From assembly GCF_018130695.1 (NCBI RefSeq), contig NZ_JAFCJX010000011.1:211701-275700 (forward strand): a stretch of DNA of 64,000 bases. Reading direction: 5' to 3'. How positions within the stretch are numbered: position 1 is the stretch's first letter; every line of letters begins with the position of its first letter. Below the pieces are notes generated by a model. It was not told where the DNA came from. It searched no databases and saw nothing but the letters and a program-made list of their open reading frames with translations. Source of the DNA: Bradyrhizobium jicamae (GTDB taxonomy: Bacteria; Pseudomonadota; Alphaproteobacteria; Rhizobiales; Xanthobacteraceae). Position numbers and translations under genes: made by a program. Shown one piece after another: positions 7,642 to 15,740 of this stretch.

Positions 7642-8475
7642 TCATTCCGGAAACGTGACCATGCGCGCGAAGCGCGCCAGGATCTGGTCGAGCAGCATGC
7701 CGACGATGCCGATCAGCAGGATCGCGATGATCACGTTGGTGATCGAGAGGTTGTTCCACTCGTTCCAGACGAAATAGCCGATGCCGGTGCCGCCGACGAG
7801 CATCTCGGCCGCGACGATCACGAGCCAGGCGATGCCGATCGAGATCCGCATGCCGGTCAGGATCGTCGGCGCCGCCGCGGGCAGGATCACCGTGAAGGCG
7901 CGCCGGAGCGTGCCGACCTCGAGCGTGCGGGCAACGTTGATCCACTCCTTCCGCACGCTGGCAACGCCGAACGCGGTGTTGAGCAGCATCGGCCACACCG
8001 AGCAGATGAAGATGACGAAGATCGCCGAGATCGAGGAATCCTTGATCGTGTAGAGCGCGAGCGGCATCCAGGCGAGCGGCGAGATCGGCTTCAAGACCTG
8101 GATGAAGGGATCAAGGGCCTTGCTGATCAGCGGCGACATGCCGATCATGAAGCCCAAGGGGATGGCGACCAGCACCGCGATGAAATAGCCGAGCCCGACA
8201 CGGCCGATCGAGTAAGCCAGCTGGATGCCCAGCCCCTTGTCGTTCGGCCCGTTGTCGTAGAATGGACGCTTGAGATGCTCCCAGAGCTTTGCGCCGACAT
8301 CGAGTGGTCCCGGCATCGCGGATTTGCCCTGCGTTGCCGTCAGCCCCATCAGCTTTGCGTATTCCGGACTCATGTTGGCCGCAGCACCGGTGCTGCGGGT
8401 CGCGAGATGCCAGACGCCGAGGAACAAGGCGAGCAGTGCGATCGAGACGATGGCGGCGCGGAGACGGAGGGTCAT
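7642..8475 (-). CDS. ABC transporter permease, nitrate/cyanate/sulfonate type
   Basis: A 277-residue NrtB/SsuC-like inner-membrane protein with about six hydrophobic segments. The first is at residues ~7-24, and the rest cluster from ~90 onward. The BPD_transp_1 EAA-type loop region (RTLEVGTLRRAFTVILPAAAPTILTGMRISIGIAW) is near residues 185-220. The start at 8475 gives MTLRLRAAIVSIALLAL. Its Shine-Dalgarno (GGAGAAGGG) comes from the edge of repeat E. It partners the ATPase downstream and the binding protein upstream. Confidence 0.92.
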   Translation of the reverse strand: MTLRLRAAIVSIALLALFLGVWHLATRSTGAAANMSPEYAKLMGLTATQGKSAMPGPLDVGAKLWEHLKRPFYDNGPNDKGLGIQLAYSIGRVGLGYFIAVLVAIPLGFMIGMSPLISKALDPFIQVLKPISPLAWMPLALYTIKDSSISAIFVIFICSVWPMLLNTAFGVASVRKEWINVARTLEVGTLRRAFTVILPAAAPTILTGMRISIGIAWLVIVAAEMLVGGTGIGYFVWNEWNNLSITNVIIAILLIGIVGMLLDQILARFARMVTFPE

Positions 8476-8477
8476 TC

Positions 8478-8607
8478 CCTTCTCCCCGCTTGTGGGGAGA
8501 AGGTTAGGATGAGGGGGAATCTCCGCGAGCCGAATTCGTGGAGAGTCCCCCTCACCCGCCGCGCTTTGCGCGTCGGCCTCTCCCCGCAAGCGGGGCGAGG
8601 CGAAGTA
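8478..8607. repeat. Palindromic repeat E between binding-protein and permease genes
   Basis: Outer arms CCCCGCTTGTGGGGAGAAGG and CCTCTCCCCGCAAGCGGGG pair, with inner GAGGGGGA/TCCCCCTC arms and a third small hairpin CGCGCTTTGCGCG. It spans nearly the whole 148-bp gap and supplies the permease ribosome-binding site. Confidence 0.88.
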
Positions 8608-8623
8608 AGCAGAGCGCGCTCCC

Positions 8624-10012
8624 TCACGACGACTTCCTGATCTTGAAGCTCGCGAGATAATCGTCGGGCTTGGCCGGATCGAACGTCTTGCCCATCACCG
8701 AGAACGATTTGGACGAGGTGGTCGGCGGCGCGAGGCCCATCTCGGCCATCACCTTGCCCGTATCGGTCGCGAGATAGACTTGCTCGGCGACCGCCTTGTA
8801 GTCGACGTCGCCCTTGATCTGGCCCCAGCGTTTCATCTGGGTCAGCATCCAGACCGCAAAGGACTGCCAGGGGAACGGATCGAAATCGACGCGCTTGGCA
8901 TCCGTCTTCACGCCGCCGAGCCCGTCCGCATAGGTGCCGGTCAGCACCTGCTCCAGCACCGTCACCGGCGCGTTGATGTAGTTCGCCGGTGCGATCGCCT
9001 CCGCGATCTGCTTGCGGTTCTCAGGCTTGGCCGCATAGCCGGTCGCATCCACGATCGCGCGCGTCAGCGCCGCAAACGAGTTCGGCGAGGTCGTGATGAA
9101 TTCCTTGCTCGCAGCAAAACTGCAGCAGGGATGGCCGTCCCAGATCTCCTTGGACAGGATGTGCAGGAAACCGACGCCGTCATAGATCGCACGCTGGCAG
9201 ATATTGTCGGGCGCGAGGAAGCCGTCGATATTGTCGGCGCGCAAATTGGCGACCATTTCCGGCGGCGGCACCGAGCGCAGCTGCACGTCGGTATCGGGAT
9301 CGAGGCCGTGCTCGGCCAGATAATAGCGCAGCAGATAGTTGTGCATGGAATAGTCGAAGGGAATGGCGAACTTCATGCCCTTCCAGTCCTTCGGGTCGCG
9401 CTTGTCCTTGTGCTTCATCGCCAGCGTGATGCCCTGCCCGTTGATGTTCTCGATCGCAGGCACCGCGAAGGGAATCGCATTGGCGCCTAAGCCTAGCGAG
9501 ATCGCGATCGGCATCGGCGCCAGCATGTGCGAGGCGTCGTATTCCTTGTTGATGGTCTTGTCGCGAATGACGGCCCAGCCGGCGGTCTTCACGACCTCGA
9601 CATTCAGCCCCTGCTTGGCATAGAAGCCGAGCGGCGCGGCCATGATGATCGGCGTCGCGCAGGTGATCGGGATGAAGCCGACCTTGAGGTCCTTCTTCTC
9701 CGGCGGCCCACCGGCGGCGAAGAGATCGGTCGCGGTCTTCAGCGGGAAGAATTGCGAGAGCGCGGCGAGCGCAGTGGAGGCGCCGACCGATTTCAGGAAG
9801 GCGCGGCGCGCCGCATCCCTGGGGAATACCGCGCGCATCACGGCGGACGCGACGACGCCTTCGTAGCGCTTCTCCTCACTCGGCGCAGGCGCAATCGGCT
9901 CGCAACGCATCATGCGTTCGGCGTGATCATGCTCGGCTGCGGAGCGATGCTGGCCGCAGACGCAGCGCGTCAGCGCGCGGTCGGAATCGAAGGGATCGTC
10001 GAAGGTGGACAT
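8624..10012 (-). CDS. NrtA-like ABC transporter substrate-binding protein, Tat-exported
   Basis: A 462-residue CmpA/NrtA-family binding protein. A twin-arginine signal (RRAFLKSVGASTALAALSQFF) starts at R69-R70, and the mature NMT1/THI5-like domain follows (DLKVGFIPITCATPIIMAAPLGFY). A ~68-residue N-terminal extension precedes the signal and contains C17-V-C19-G-Q-H22 and HDH, a possible metal-binding motif. The ATG at 10012 (MSTFDDPFDS) has GGGGCG upstream; another ATG lies at 10024. Members bind nitrate, nitrite, bicarbonate or cyanate. The cynS in the same operon favours cyanate. Confidence 0.9.
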   Translation of the reverse strand: MSTFDDPFDSDRALTRCVCGQHRSAAEHDHAERMMRCEPIAPAPSEEKRYEGVVASAVMRAVFPRDAARRAFLKSVGASTALAALSQFFPLKTATDLFAAGGPPEKKDLKVGFIPITCATPIIMAAPLGFYAKQGLNVEVVKTAGWAVIRDKTINKEYDASHMLAPMPIAISLGLGANAIPFAVPAIENINGQGITLAMKHKDKRDPKDWKGMKFAIPFDYSMHNYLLRYYLAEHGLDPDTDVQLRSVPPPEMVANLRADNIDGFLAPDNICQRAIYDGVGFLHILSKEIWDGHPCCSFAASKEFITTSPNSFAALTRAIVDATGYAAKPENRKQIAEAIAPANYINAPVTVLEQVLTGTYADGLGGVKTDAKRVDFDPFPWQSFAVWMLTQMKRWGQIKGDVDYKAVAEQVYLATDTGKVMAEMGLAPPTTSSKSFSVMGKTFDPAKPDDYLASFKIRKSS

Positions 10013-10129
10013 GCTGCGCCCCATTGTCACACCGAGCCGCGACGAACGGGTTCGTTCGCCGCGATCCGGCCCATTTCATCGCCGTCCGGTTGCTTTTTGC
10101 GCAGCCGGACGGTGCAAAGCATGCACGTT

Positions 10130-11008
10130 CTATGCCGCTTTGCCTGTTACGACGGCAGCGGTCGGCAGACCTTCGTCGATCGGCAGCGACGGATCGCGCG
10201 ACCATTCGTTCCAGGAGCCGAAATACATCCGCACATCCTTCACGCCGGCATTCTTCAGCGCCAGGAAGGTGTTCGAGGCGCGCGCGCCCTTGAAGCAATA
10301 GAGATAGACCGGCGTCGACTGCGAGATGCCGACGGTGGCGCATTCCGCCAGAATCTCGTCCTTCGACTTGAAGCGCGGGCCTTCGGCGGTCGGCTTCATC
10401 ATGCGGTACCATTCCAGCCACACCGCGCCGGGGATGCGGCCCTTGCGCGGGCAGAAGTCCTTCCCATAAGGCGAGGAGCTGTCGCCGATCCACTCGTCGA
10501 CATCGCGCACGTCGAGGATCGCGATGCCGGGCTTGTCGAGCGCCGACAGCATGGTCTTGGCGTCGATCAGGATGTCGCCCGCCTCAGGCACGACCGCGAA
10601 CGCGGCCTTGATCGGCACCGGCACGTCGGTAGTGGTCGGAAGGTCCGCCGCCTTCCACGCATCGTAGCCGCCATGCAGCACCTTCACCTTGGGATAGCCG
10701 AGCATGGTCAGGAGATAATAGCCGCGACAGGATTGGCCGAAGCCGGAGTTCATCGACTGCTCGTAGATCACGGCCGTCTCCTTGCCGGAGAGACCGGCGC
10801 CGCCGAACGCATCGGCGAATTTGGTCTTCAGCTCGTGCATGCCCTCGGGCGTCGAGGTCGCCAGATAGGTGAAGATGTCATGCACATTGACGGCGCCGGG
10901 CAGATGACCGGCCGCATAGGCATCCGGATTGCGCGTGTCGATGACGACACACGGCTCTTTCTTGACGAGCTCGGCAAGTTCGCCGGCAGTGATCAGAACG
11001 TCCGTCAT
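10130..11008 (-). CDS. Thiosulfate/3-mercaptopyruvate sulfurtransferase (two-domain rhodanese)
   Basis: A 292-residue tandem rhodanese. The N-terminal domain (residues ~5-125) carries DTRNPDAYAAGHLPGA. The C-terminal domain (~145-285) carries LDVRDVDEWIG and the active loop C238-FKGAR, so catalysis should sit in the second domain. It transfers sulfane sulfur to cyanide or thiols; the lack of a Sec signal suggests the cytosol. The ATG at 11008 follows AGGAGAGAG. It lies between the acyl-CoA dehydrogenase-like gene and the transporter. A link between cyanide to thiocyanate chemistry and cyanate disposal is plausible but inferred. Confidence 0.92.
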   Translation of the reverse strand: MTDVLITAGELAELVKKEPCVVIDTRNPDAYAAGHLPGAVNVHDIFTYLATSTPEGMHELKTKFADAFGGAGLSGKETAVIYEQSMNSGFGQSCRGYYLLTMLGYPKVKVLHGGYDAWKAADLPTTTDVPVPIKAAFAVVPEAGDILIDAKTMLSALDKPGIAILDVRDVDEWIGDSSSPYGKDFCPRKGRIPGAVWLEWYRMMKPTAEGPRFKSKDEILAECATVGISQSTPVYLYCFKGARASNTFLALKNAGVKDVRMYFGSWNEWSRDPSLPIDEGLPTAAVVTGKAA

Positions 11009-11054
11009 GGCTCTCTCCTGTTTGTGGTTGCAGTCTGGGTGGACCCGTGTTGCC

Positions 11055-12194
11055 TCACGATGGCTCCGCCAGCATCTTGCGAAGCTGCTTGGTGGCGGGC
11101 GTGACGATGGCAACGAAATAGGCTTCGCGAAGCCGGCGCTGGGCGCGGTGGCTCTTCAGATAGCCGCGCGCGCCGCAATGGAGCATCGCCGCATGCGCGG
11201 CCGCGACGCTGGCGTCGCCGATGCGCAGGCGCAGCGCGACCACGCGGCGCCAGAATGCGTCGTCGGTGTTGTAGGGATCGCGCGCGAGCGCCATCGCCTC
11301 CTTCTCGAACTCGGCATGCAGCTCGCGGAACTGCGTCGGCTGCTGCGGCAGATAGCGGTTGACGTGGCCGAGCGGCGCATGGACCTCGTCCATGATGTTG
11401 ATGCAGTCCTTGATCAGGCCAAGCCCCATGCCGGCCTGCAGCAGGATGAAGCCGGCGCGGATCTTCTTGACGAACGGTCCCGCCTGCTCGGCCAGGATCA
11501 GCTCATCCGGCACGAAGACATCGCGAAATTGCACGCCATAGGTGCCGGTGCCGTCCATCGCCAGGAACGGCTTGCACGGCTGCAGCGTGATCGCGGGATC
11601 GGCGCAGTCGGCGAGGAACATCACTATTCCCGGCCCGCCCTTGGCGGTGCCGTCGCCTTCTTCATCCTCGCGCTCGAAGATGGTGCCGAAGAAATGGTCG
11701 GGGCCGAGATTGGAGACCCAGGGCAGCGCGCCGCGCACGATGTAGCCGCCGTCAACCTTGCGCCCCTTCAGCTTCAACCGCTCGATGCCGAAGAAACTCT
11801 TCATCGGATTGGAGAGCCCGGTACCGCCGAGCACGCGGCCGCTGGCAAAACTGTCACCGACGCGCGCGGCGAGCTTCATGTTGGTGGAGTTGGCGGCGTA
11901 CCAGACCAGCGTGTTCTGGCACCAGGCCATGAAGGCGGTGGCGCCGCAGACCTCGCCGAGCGCGGCCATCGACTGGATGGCACAGCGCAGATCTGCCGGC
12001 CCCTCCAGCGGCACATGGCTGCGCCAGGCGCCGACGTCGCCAATCCGGCGCAGGAAGTCGCCGGGATAGACGGAGCCGGCATCGATGGCCGATGCCAGCG
12101 GCGCCAGCTCCTGACGGGCCAGTCGTGCGACCTCGTCGACAATGGTCGGTGCGGGACTTGCAGCGTCAACCCGCGATAAAGCCAGTGAACCCAT
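11055..12194 (-). CDS. Acyl-CoA dehydrogenase-family flavoprotein
   Basis: A 379-residue protein with the ACAD layout: N-terminal helical domain, middle beta domain (GGTGLSNPMKSFFG..., residues ~125-230, with ALPWVSNLGPDHFFGTIF) and C-terminal helical bundle. It lacks an obvious catalytic Glu in the usual place, so it may belong to the SfnB/DszC/DnmX-like monooxygenase or desulfurisation branch rather than true fatty-acid dehydrogenases. The start at 12194 gives MGSLALSRVDAAS. As probable first gene of the rhodanese-transporter-cyanase run it may oxidise a sulfur- or nitrogen-containing compound. Function is uncertain. Confidence 0.75.
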   Translation of the reverse strand: MGSLALSRVDAASPAPTIVDEVARLARQELAPLASAIDAGSVYPGDFLRRIGDVGAWRSHVPLEGPADLRCAIQSMAALGEVCGATAFMAWCQNTLVWYAANSTNMKLAARVGDSFASGRVLGGTGLSNPMKSFFGIERLKLKGRKVDGGYIVRGALPWVSNLGPDHFFGTIFEREDEEGDGTAKGGPGIVMFLADCADPAITLQPCKPFLAMDGTGTYGVQFRDVFVPDELILAEQAGPFVKKIRAGFILLQAGMGLGLIKDCINIMDEVHAPLGHVNRYLPQQPTQFRELHAEFEKEAMALARDPYNTDDAFWRRVVALRLRIGDASVAAAHAAMLHCGARGYLKSHRAQRRLREAYFVAIVTPATKQLRKMLAEPS

Positions 12195-12230
12195 CTTTTG
12201 TCTCCGCACCTTGCAATGTCTGGTCAGTTC

Positions 12231-12309
12231 GTAGGGCGGATTAGCGCAGCGTAATCCGCCTTCAATCTCGGTCCGTCGTGGCGGATTACGCTTCGCTAAT
12301 CCGCCCTAC
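12231..12309. repeat. Palindromic repeat F
   Basis: Arms GTAGGGCGGATTAGCGCAGC... and ...CGCTAATCCGCCCTAC are ~30-bp inverted repeats with GTAATCCGCC/GGCGGATTAC inside and a ~18-nt loop. It lies between osmC (its 3' side) and the acyl-CoA dehydrogenase-like gene on the same strand, and may end the osmC transcript. Confidence 0.88.
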
Positions 12310-12323
12310 GGCTGCCCGCGAGA

Positions 12324-12866
12324 TCAGGCGCTGACCTCGAGATTGACGGGACGGGTGAAGGTGTTGGCGACCGGCGACCATTTCTTCACATGCGCCACCA
12401 GCGCGTTGATCTCGTCTTGCGGAACGCCCTCGCATTCCATGTCGACCTTGACGCGCACATCGGTGAAGCCGACCGGCTTCTCGCTGACGTCGCCGGTGCC
12501 CCACACCGCGGTGATGTTGAGGTCGCCCTCGAGCTCGAGCTCCAGCTTGTTGACGGTCCAGCCGCGGTGCACGGCATTGGCGTGCAGGCCGACCGCAAGG
12601 CAGGAGCCGAGGGCTGCGAGCGAAGCTTCCGACGGATTGGGCGCGGTGTCGTCGCCGAGCAGCCCGGGCGGCTCGTCGACGATGTAGGGCGCGAGGTTGC
12701 GGATGTAGTTGGCGTGGCGGAACTTGCCCTCGGCCACCGTCTTGCACTTCAAGGTCTTGATGATCTTCGGGTTGGCCTTGCCGTTGGCAATCAGCTGTTC
12801 CAACCCGTTCTTGTCGATGGGCGCGAGGCAACCCGTCAGCACGGTTTTTTGAGCGACAGCAGTCAT
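12324..12866 (-). CDS. OsmC-family protein (peroxiredoxin-like)
   Basis: A 180-residue OsmC/Ohr-superfamily protein. The core motif is SEASLAALGSCLAVGLHANA with the first Cys, and a second Cys lies in VKVDMECEGVPQDEI, matching the two-cysteine organic hydroperoxide site. A ~60-residue N-terminal segment (LAPIDKNGLEQLIANGKANP) is longer than in classic OsmC. The ATG at 12866 follows GGGAGAAAACC. A 28-bp perfect palindrome begins 29 bp upstream, and a tetR gene is divergent, so TetR-controlled, stress-inducible expression is likely. Confidence 0.9.
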   Translation of the reverse strand: MTAVAQKTVLTGCLAPIDKNGLEQLIANGKANPKIIKTLKCKTVAEGKFRHANYIRNLAPYIVDEPPGLLGDDTAPNPSEASLAALGSCLAVGLHANAVHRGWTVNKLELELEGDLNITAVWGTGDVSEKPVGFTDVRVKVDMECEGVPQDEINALVAHVKKWSPVANTFTRPVNLEVSA

Positions 12867-12894
12867 GGTTTTCTCCCTGGAGCCGTGGAAATCG

Positions 12895-12922
12895 GCAGGA
12901 TACAGAACGTTCTGTATCCTGC
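12895..12922. promoter_or_regulatory. Perfect 28-bp palindrome, probable TetR operator
   Basis: Left arm GCAGGATACAGAAC (12895-12908) is followed immediately by its exact reverse complement GTTCTGTATCCTGC (12909-12922). It lies in the osmC-tetR intergenic region, 29 bp from the osmC start, where an operator would cover the promoter. TetR dimers usually bind palindromes of this kind. The pairing with the neighbouring regulator is inferred. Confidence 0.75.
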
Positions 12923-13107
12923 ATGAAGCGTGCCAGCCAGCGGCCAAATCAAAAGCCGAATGGCTTGAGCCACTTGGGCTGCCCTGCCTGCGGATTGATC
13001 AGCGCGCTTCTGCTCAAAGCCGATGCATCTGCTGCGCAGCAGCGATTATTTTCGGCGCATGAAGATGCGACTTGATGATTGCGCGGCGGTCCGATTTACT
13101 GCCGCGC

Positions 13108-13758
13108 ATGGGCAAATCAGGTGTGAAGAAAAAATCCGCCGCAGCGTTCGCCGCCGGCGATGAGGAATCCGCGCGCGGGCGCTTGCTGAACGCGGCGACG
13201 CGGCTGTTCTGCAAGAACGGCATCAACGCCACCGGCATCGATGCAATCATCGACGAGGCCGGAACCGCGAAGACCACGCTCTACAAGCTGTTCGGCTCCA
13301 AGACCAACCTCGTCCACGCCGTGCTGGAGAGCGAAGGCAAGCAGTGGCGCGAATGGTTCATCGGCGCGATCGAGGCCGGCGGCGGCGACGCGCAGACCAA
13401 GCTGTCGCGGATCTTCCCTGCCCTCAAATCATGGTTCGCCGAAGAGCGCTTCTATGGCTGCCCCTTCATCAATGCCGTCGCCGAGCACGACAAGGATTCA
13501 AAACAGTTCCGCAACATCGCGCTGAAGCACAAGAAGGTGGTGCTGGCGCATATCGAAAAGCTCGCCGGCGAGATGGGCGCGGCCGAGCCCGCCGTGCTCG
13601 CCCATCAACTGGCGCTCTTGATCGACGGCGCCATCGTCGCCGCGATGGTGTCCTGCGATCCCGGCGTCGCCGACACGGCAGCGCTTGCCGCCGGCAATCT
13701 GTTCGCGCCGTCGAAGGTGAAGAAGACCAAGCGCGCCGCCGAGCTCGAAGCAGTTTAG
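13108..13758 (+). CDS. TetR-family transcriptional regulator
   Basis: A 216-residue regulator. The N-terminal HTH (ARGRLLNAATRLFCKNGINATGIDAIIDEAGTAKTTLYKLFGSK...) is textbook TetR, and the C-terminal ligand domain is helical. The KAxxTLYKLFGSKxxLV type with YGCPFIN is often found near oxidative or electrophile-response genes. The start is uncertain: ATG 13108 is used, but TTG 13072 or ATG 13075 would add ~11-12 residues. Its 3' end overlaps the convergent flavin reductase gene by 4 bp. It probably represses osmC and itself through the palindrome at 12895-12922. Confidence 0.9.
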   Translation: MGKSGVKKKSAAAFAAGDEESARGRLLNAATRLFCKNGINATGIDAIIDEAGTAKTTLYKLFGSKTNLVHAVLESEGKQWREWFIGAIEAGGGDAQTKLSRIFPALKSWFAEERFYGCPFINAVAEHDKDSKQFRNIALKHKKVVLAHIEKLAGEMGAAEPAVLAHQLALLIDGAIVAAMVSCDPGVADTAALAAGNLFAPSKVKKTKRAAELEAV

Positions 13759-14438
13759 CCCCGATCGCCGGACAGGCCCGCGTGGTACTCGTCGAGCGTC
13801 GGCGTCAGCATCTCGAAACGATCGCGGATGGTGGAGCAGGTGTTGCCGCCGAGACGCGCGATCGCATCGAGCCTGGCCGGATCGATGCGCATGCGGTCGA
13901 CGTCGATGACGTCGGCATGGTAATGCGCGAACACGATCTCGCCGAGGATGATCTGGCGCGACTTGCCGACCTCGAGCGTCAGATGGCGCCGGCATTCGAA
14001 TGACGCCGGCGCCTCCTTGATCCAGGGCGATGCTACTTTCACGCCGGGCATGGCGGTCAGCCCCGCGGCTTTCAGCTCATCCTGCTCGGGCGGGAACGGC
14101 GCCGCGCACAGATGCATCGCCTCGGCGATCGCATGCGAGACGATGTTGACGGTGAAGACCTCGGTCAGGCGCACGTTGAGGCCGGTATCCTTGAAGCGCA
14201 TGTCCGGATGGTTCTCGACGCCCAGCGCCAGGATCGGCGGATCGGCCGACAGGCAGTTGAAGAAGCTGAACGGCGCCGCATTGACGCGGCCCTGCAGATC
14301 GACGGTCGTCACCAGCGCGATCGGGCGCGGCACCACGGTACCGATCATCAGCTTGTACTTGTCGCGCGCCGACAGCTCGCGAAAGTCGAAATCGACATTG
14401 CAGGGAGAAACATTGTCCTGGGAAGCAGCTTCCATCAT
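13755..14438 (-). CDS. Flavin reductase-like / FMN-binding split-barrel protein
   Basis: A 227-residue member of the flavin reductase-like family. FMN-binding cues are MIGTVVPRPIALVTTVDLQGRVNAAPFSFFNCLSADPP near residues 33-70 and the NxVSHAIAEAM segment. It could reduce FMN for a partner oxygenase or be a flavoprotein oxidase. ATG 14438 overlaps the stop of the DUF1989 gene (ATGA), so it is translationally coupled. It belongs to the RHH-DUF1989-flavin reductase mini-operon. Confidence 0.85.
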   Translation of the reverse strand: MMEAASQDNVSPCNVDFDFRELSARDKYKLMIGTVVPRPIALVTTVDLQGRVNAAPFSFFNCLSADPPILALGVENHPDMRFKDTGLNVRLTEVFTVNIVSHAIAEAMHLCAAPFPPEQDELKAAGLTAMPGVKVASPWIKEAPASFECRRHLTLEVGKSRQIILGEIVFAHYHADVIDVDRMRIDPARLDAIARLGGNTCSTIRDRFEMLTPTLDEYHAGLSGDRG

Positions 14439-15370
14439 TCGCCCTCGATCGCCGGCGCGCCGGCATGCGCCTGCAGAAAGCGCTCTTCCCACCACGAAAA
14501 CAAGAGATCGCGCAGCGCAGCTGCATCGTCATCACCATAGATGTCGGTCCGTTTGACCGCATGGAACGCCGCGAATTCCTCGGCCGACAGCGCCACCGGC
14601 AGCTCGGTGATGCGGATCGGCGTATTGGGGAACTCCGCTCTGTAGGCGGGATCGCGCCGCAGCGGCCGGTCGGACTTGATGGTCGCGTTACGAAAATCCC
14701 GCGGTGTCCGCTGGCTCGCCAAGGTCGGCGTCTTCGGCACCTGCGCGAGATCGGCGTCCGTCGCGGCAAACACCGTGAGCTTGAGCGGCTTGAGCGCAAA
14801 ATTGCTGGTGCGCATCACGTCGGCGCCGCAGACGTTCGGCACCGCCAGCACATCCATCAGCGCCAGCAGGTCGACATGGTCGCCGGGCTTGGTGGTCTGC
14901 CGCGTCATGTAGGCGTGGCCGTCCTGGTCGACGCCGGTGCACATGAACAGGTTGAAGGAATCATGCACGTCGTCGGGCGTCAGCCCGTATTCGCGCTGCG
15001 CCTCGGCCTGGATGTCATGGCAATTGGTGTGCACCGAGAAACCGTAGGAGGCCTCATAGACATAGGCGCTGCAGCGGGGAAACAGCACGTCGTTGCGGCC
15101 GACCGTGTCTTCGAGGATGTAGAGCATCGCCCGCTCGCGCGGCGGTGCCGACCACATGAAGGTGCCCTTGGTCGGATGGAAGCCGTGCACCGTGCGGGTT
15201 CGCCCGCAATGCATGAACTCCTTGTAGTCGTGCAGGTTGAAGCAGTTGAAGTCGGCACATTGGCCGCCTTCGACCTGTTCGATGCGCAGGATCTGTCCCT
15301 TCAACAGTTCGATCGCCTTGCCGGTGCCGGGTTCGAGGATGTGCTCGAACAGAACGCTGCGCGCGCTCAT
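14435..15370 (-). CDS. DUF1989 (urea-carboxylase-associated) family protein
   Basis: A 311-residue protein with the DUF1989 pattern: LLKGQILRIEQVEGGQCADFNCFNLHD, TKGTFMWSAPPRERAML, the metal-ligand-like segments GRNDVLFPRCSAYVYE and HTNCHDIQ, and NLFMCTGVDQDGHAY. Relatives lie beside urea carboxylase or amine-degrading genes and share the glycine-cleavage T-like fold; the exact reaction is unknown. It is flanked by 4-bp overlaps on both sides (RHH gene upstream, flavin reductase downstream). The long frame upstream of 15370 is not coding. Confidence 0.85.
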   Translation of the reverse strand: MSARSVLFEHILEPGTGKAIELLKGQILRIEQVEGGQCADFNCFNLHDYKEFMHCGRTRTVHGFHPTKGTFMWSAPPRERAMLYILEDTVGRNDVLFPRCSAYVYEASYGFSVHTNCHDIQAEAQREYGLTPDDVHDSFNLFMCTGVDQDGHAYMTRQTTKPGDHVDLLALMDVLAVPNVCGADVMRTSNFALKPLKLTVFAATDADLAQVPKTPTLASQRTPRDFRNATIKSDRPLRRDPAYRAEFPNTPIRITELPVALSAEEFAAFHAVKRTDIYGDDDAAALRDLLFSWWEERFLQAHAGAPAIEGE

Positions 15371-15549
15371 CGCCTCGCCTCCAGATCGTTCGGCTTCGCT
15401 GTCGTCTCGGCCTTGCGCGCCGCGACGTATTCGCGGAGCGCGAGCCGCACCAAAGCGACGCGATCGGGCGCCACCCCGCGCGCGATTGTGCGATCCATCA
15501 ATTCGAGCTGCTGCTGGTTGAGCTGCAGCCTGATGACCGTATCCGACAT
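15367..15549 (-). CDS. Small ribbon-helix-helix (CopG/Arc-like) DNA-binding protein
   Basis: A 60-residue protein, MSDTVIRLQLNQQQLELMDR..., with a beta strand and two helices (VALVRLALREYVAARK) typical of RHH regulators. A strong Shine-Dalgarno GAGGAGG lies 3 nt before the ATG. It is the first gene of the minus-strand operon, overlapping the DUF1989 start by 4 bp. It may autoregulate the divergent promoter region together with GntR. No toxin partner is seen. Confidence 0.75.
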   Translation of the reverse strand: MSDTVIRLQLNQQQLELMDRTIARGVAPDRVALVRLALREYVAARKAETTAKPNDLEARR

Positions 15550-15577
15550 CGGTCCTCCTCGGCCCCTCTGGGCATTC

Positions 15578-15587
15578 TTGTATACAG
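15578..15587. promoter_or_regulatory. Candidate GntR site 1 (TTGTATACAG)
   Basis: The near-palindrome TTGTATACAG sits 29 bp upstream of the RHH gene. It shares the GTATAC centre with the site at 15741-15750. FadR/FCD-type GntR proteins often bind TNGTATACNA-like sequences, so autoregulation of the divergent genes is likely. Confidence 0.5.
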
Positions 15588-15740
15588 TTTTCGTCTGCGG
15601 AGCCGCACCGGCTCGACGCATTCACATGCAAATATCCCGGGTTTTGCGGCAGATCGAGCGCAAACTTTGGGCGCCCTGCTGCCGAATCTTCGCGCCAGTC
15701 GACTATTTATTCCTCATCACGTGTACAGATCGAAGTGATA

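Noticed and set aside
13755..13758. tetR and flavin reductase as one unit because they overlap
   Set aside because: The overlap is between convergent 3' ends, so it does not imply co-transcription.
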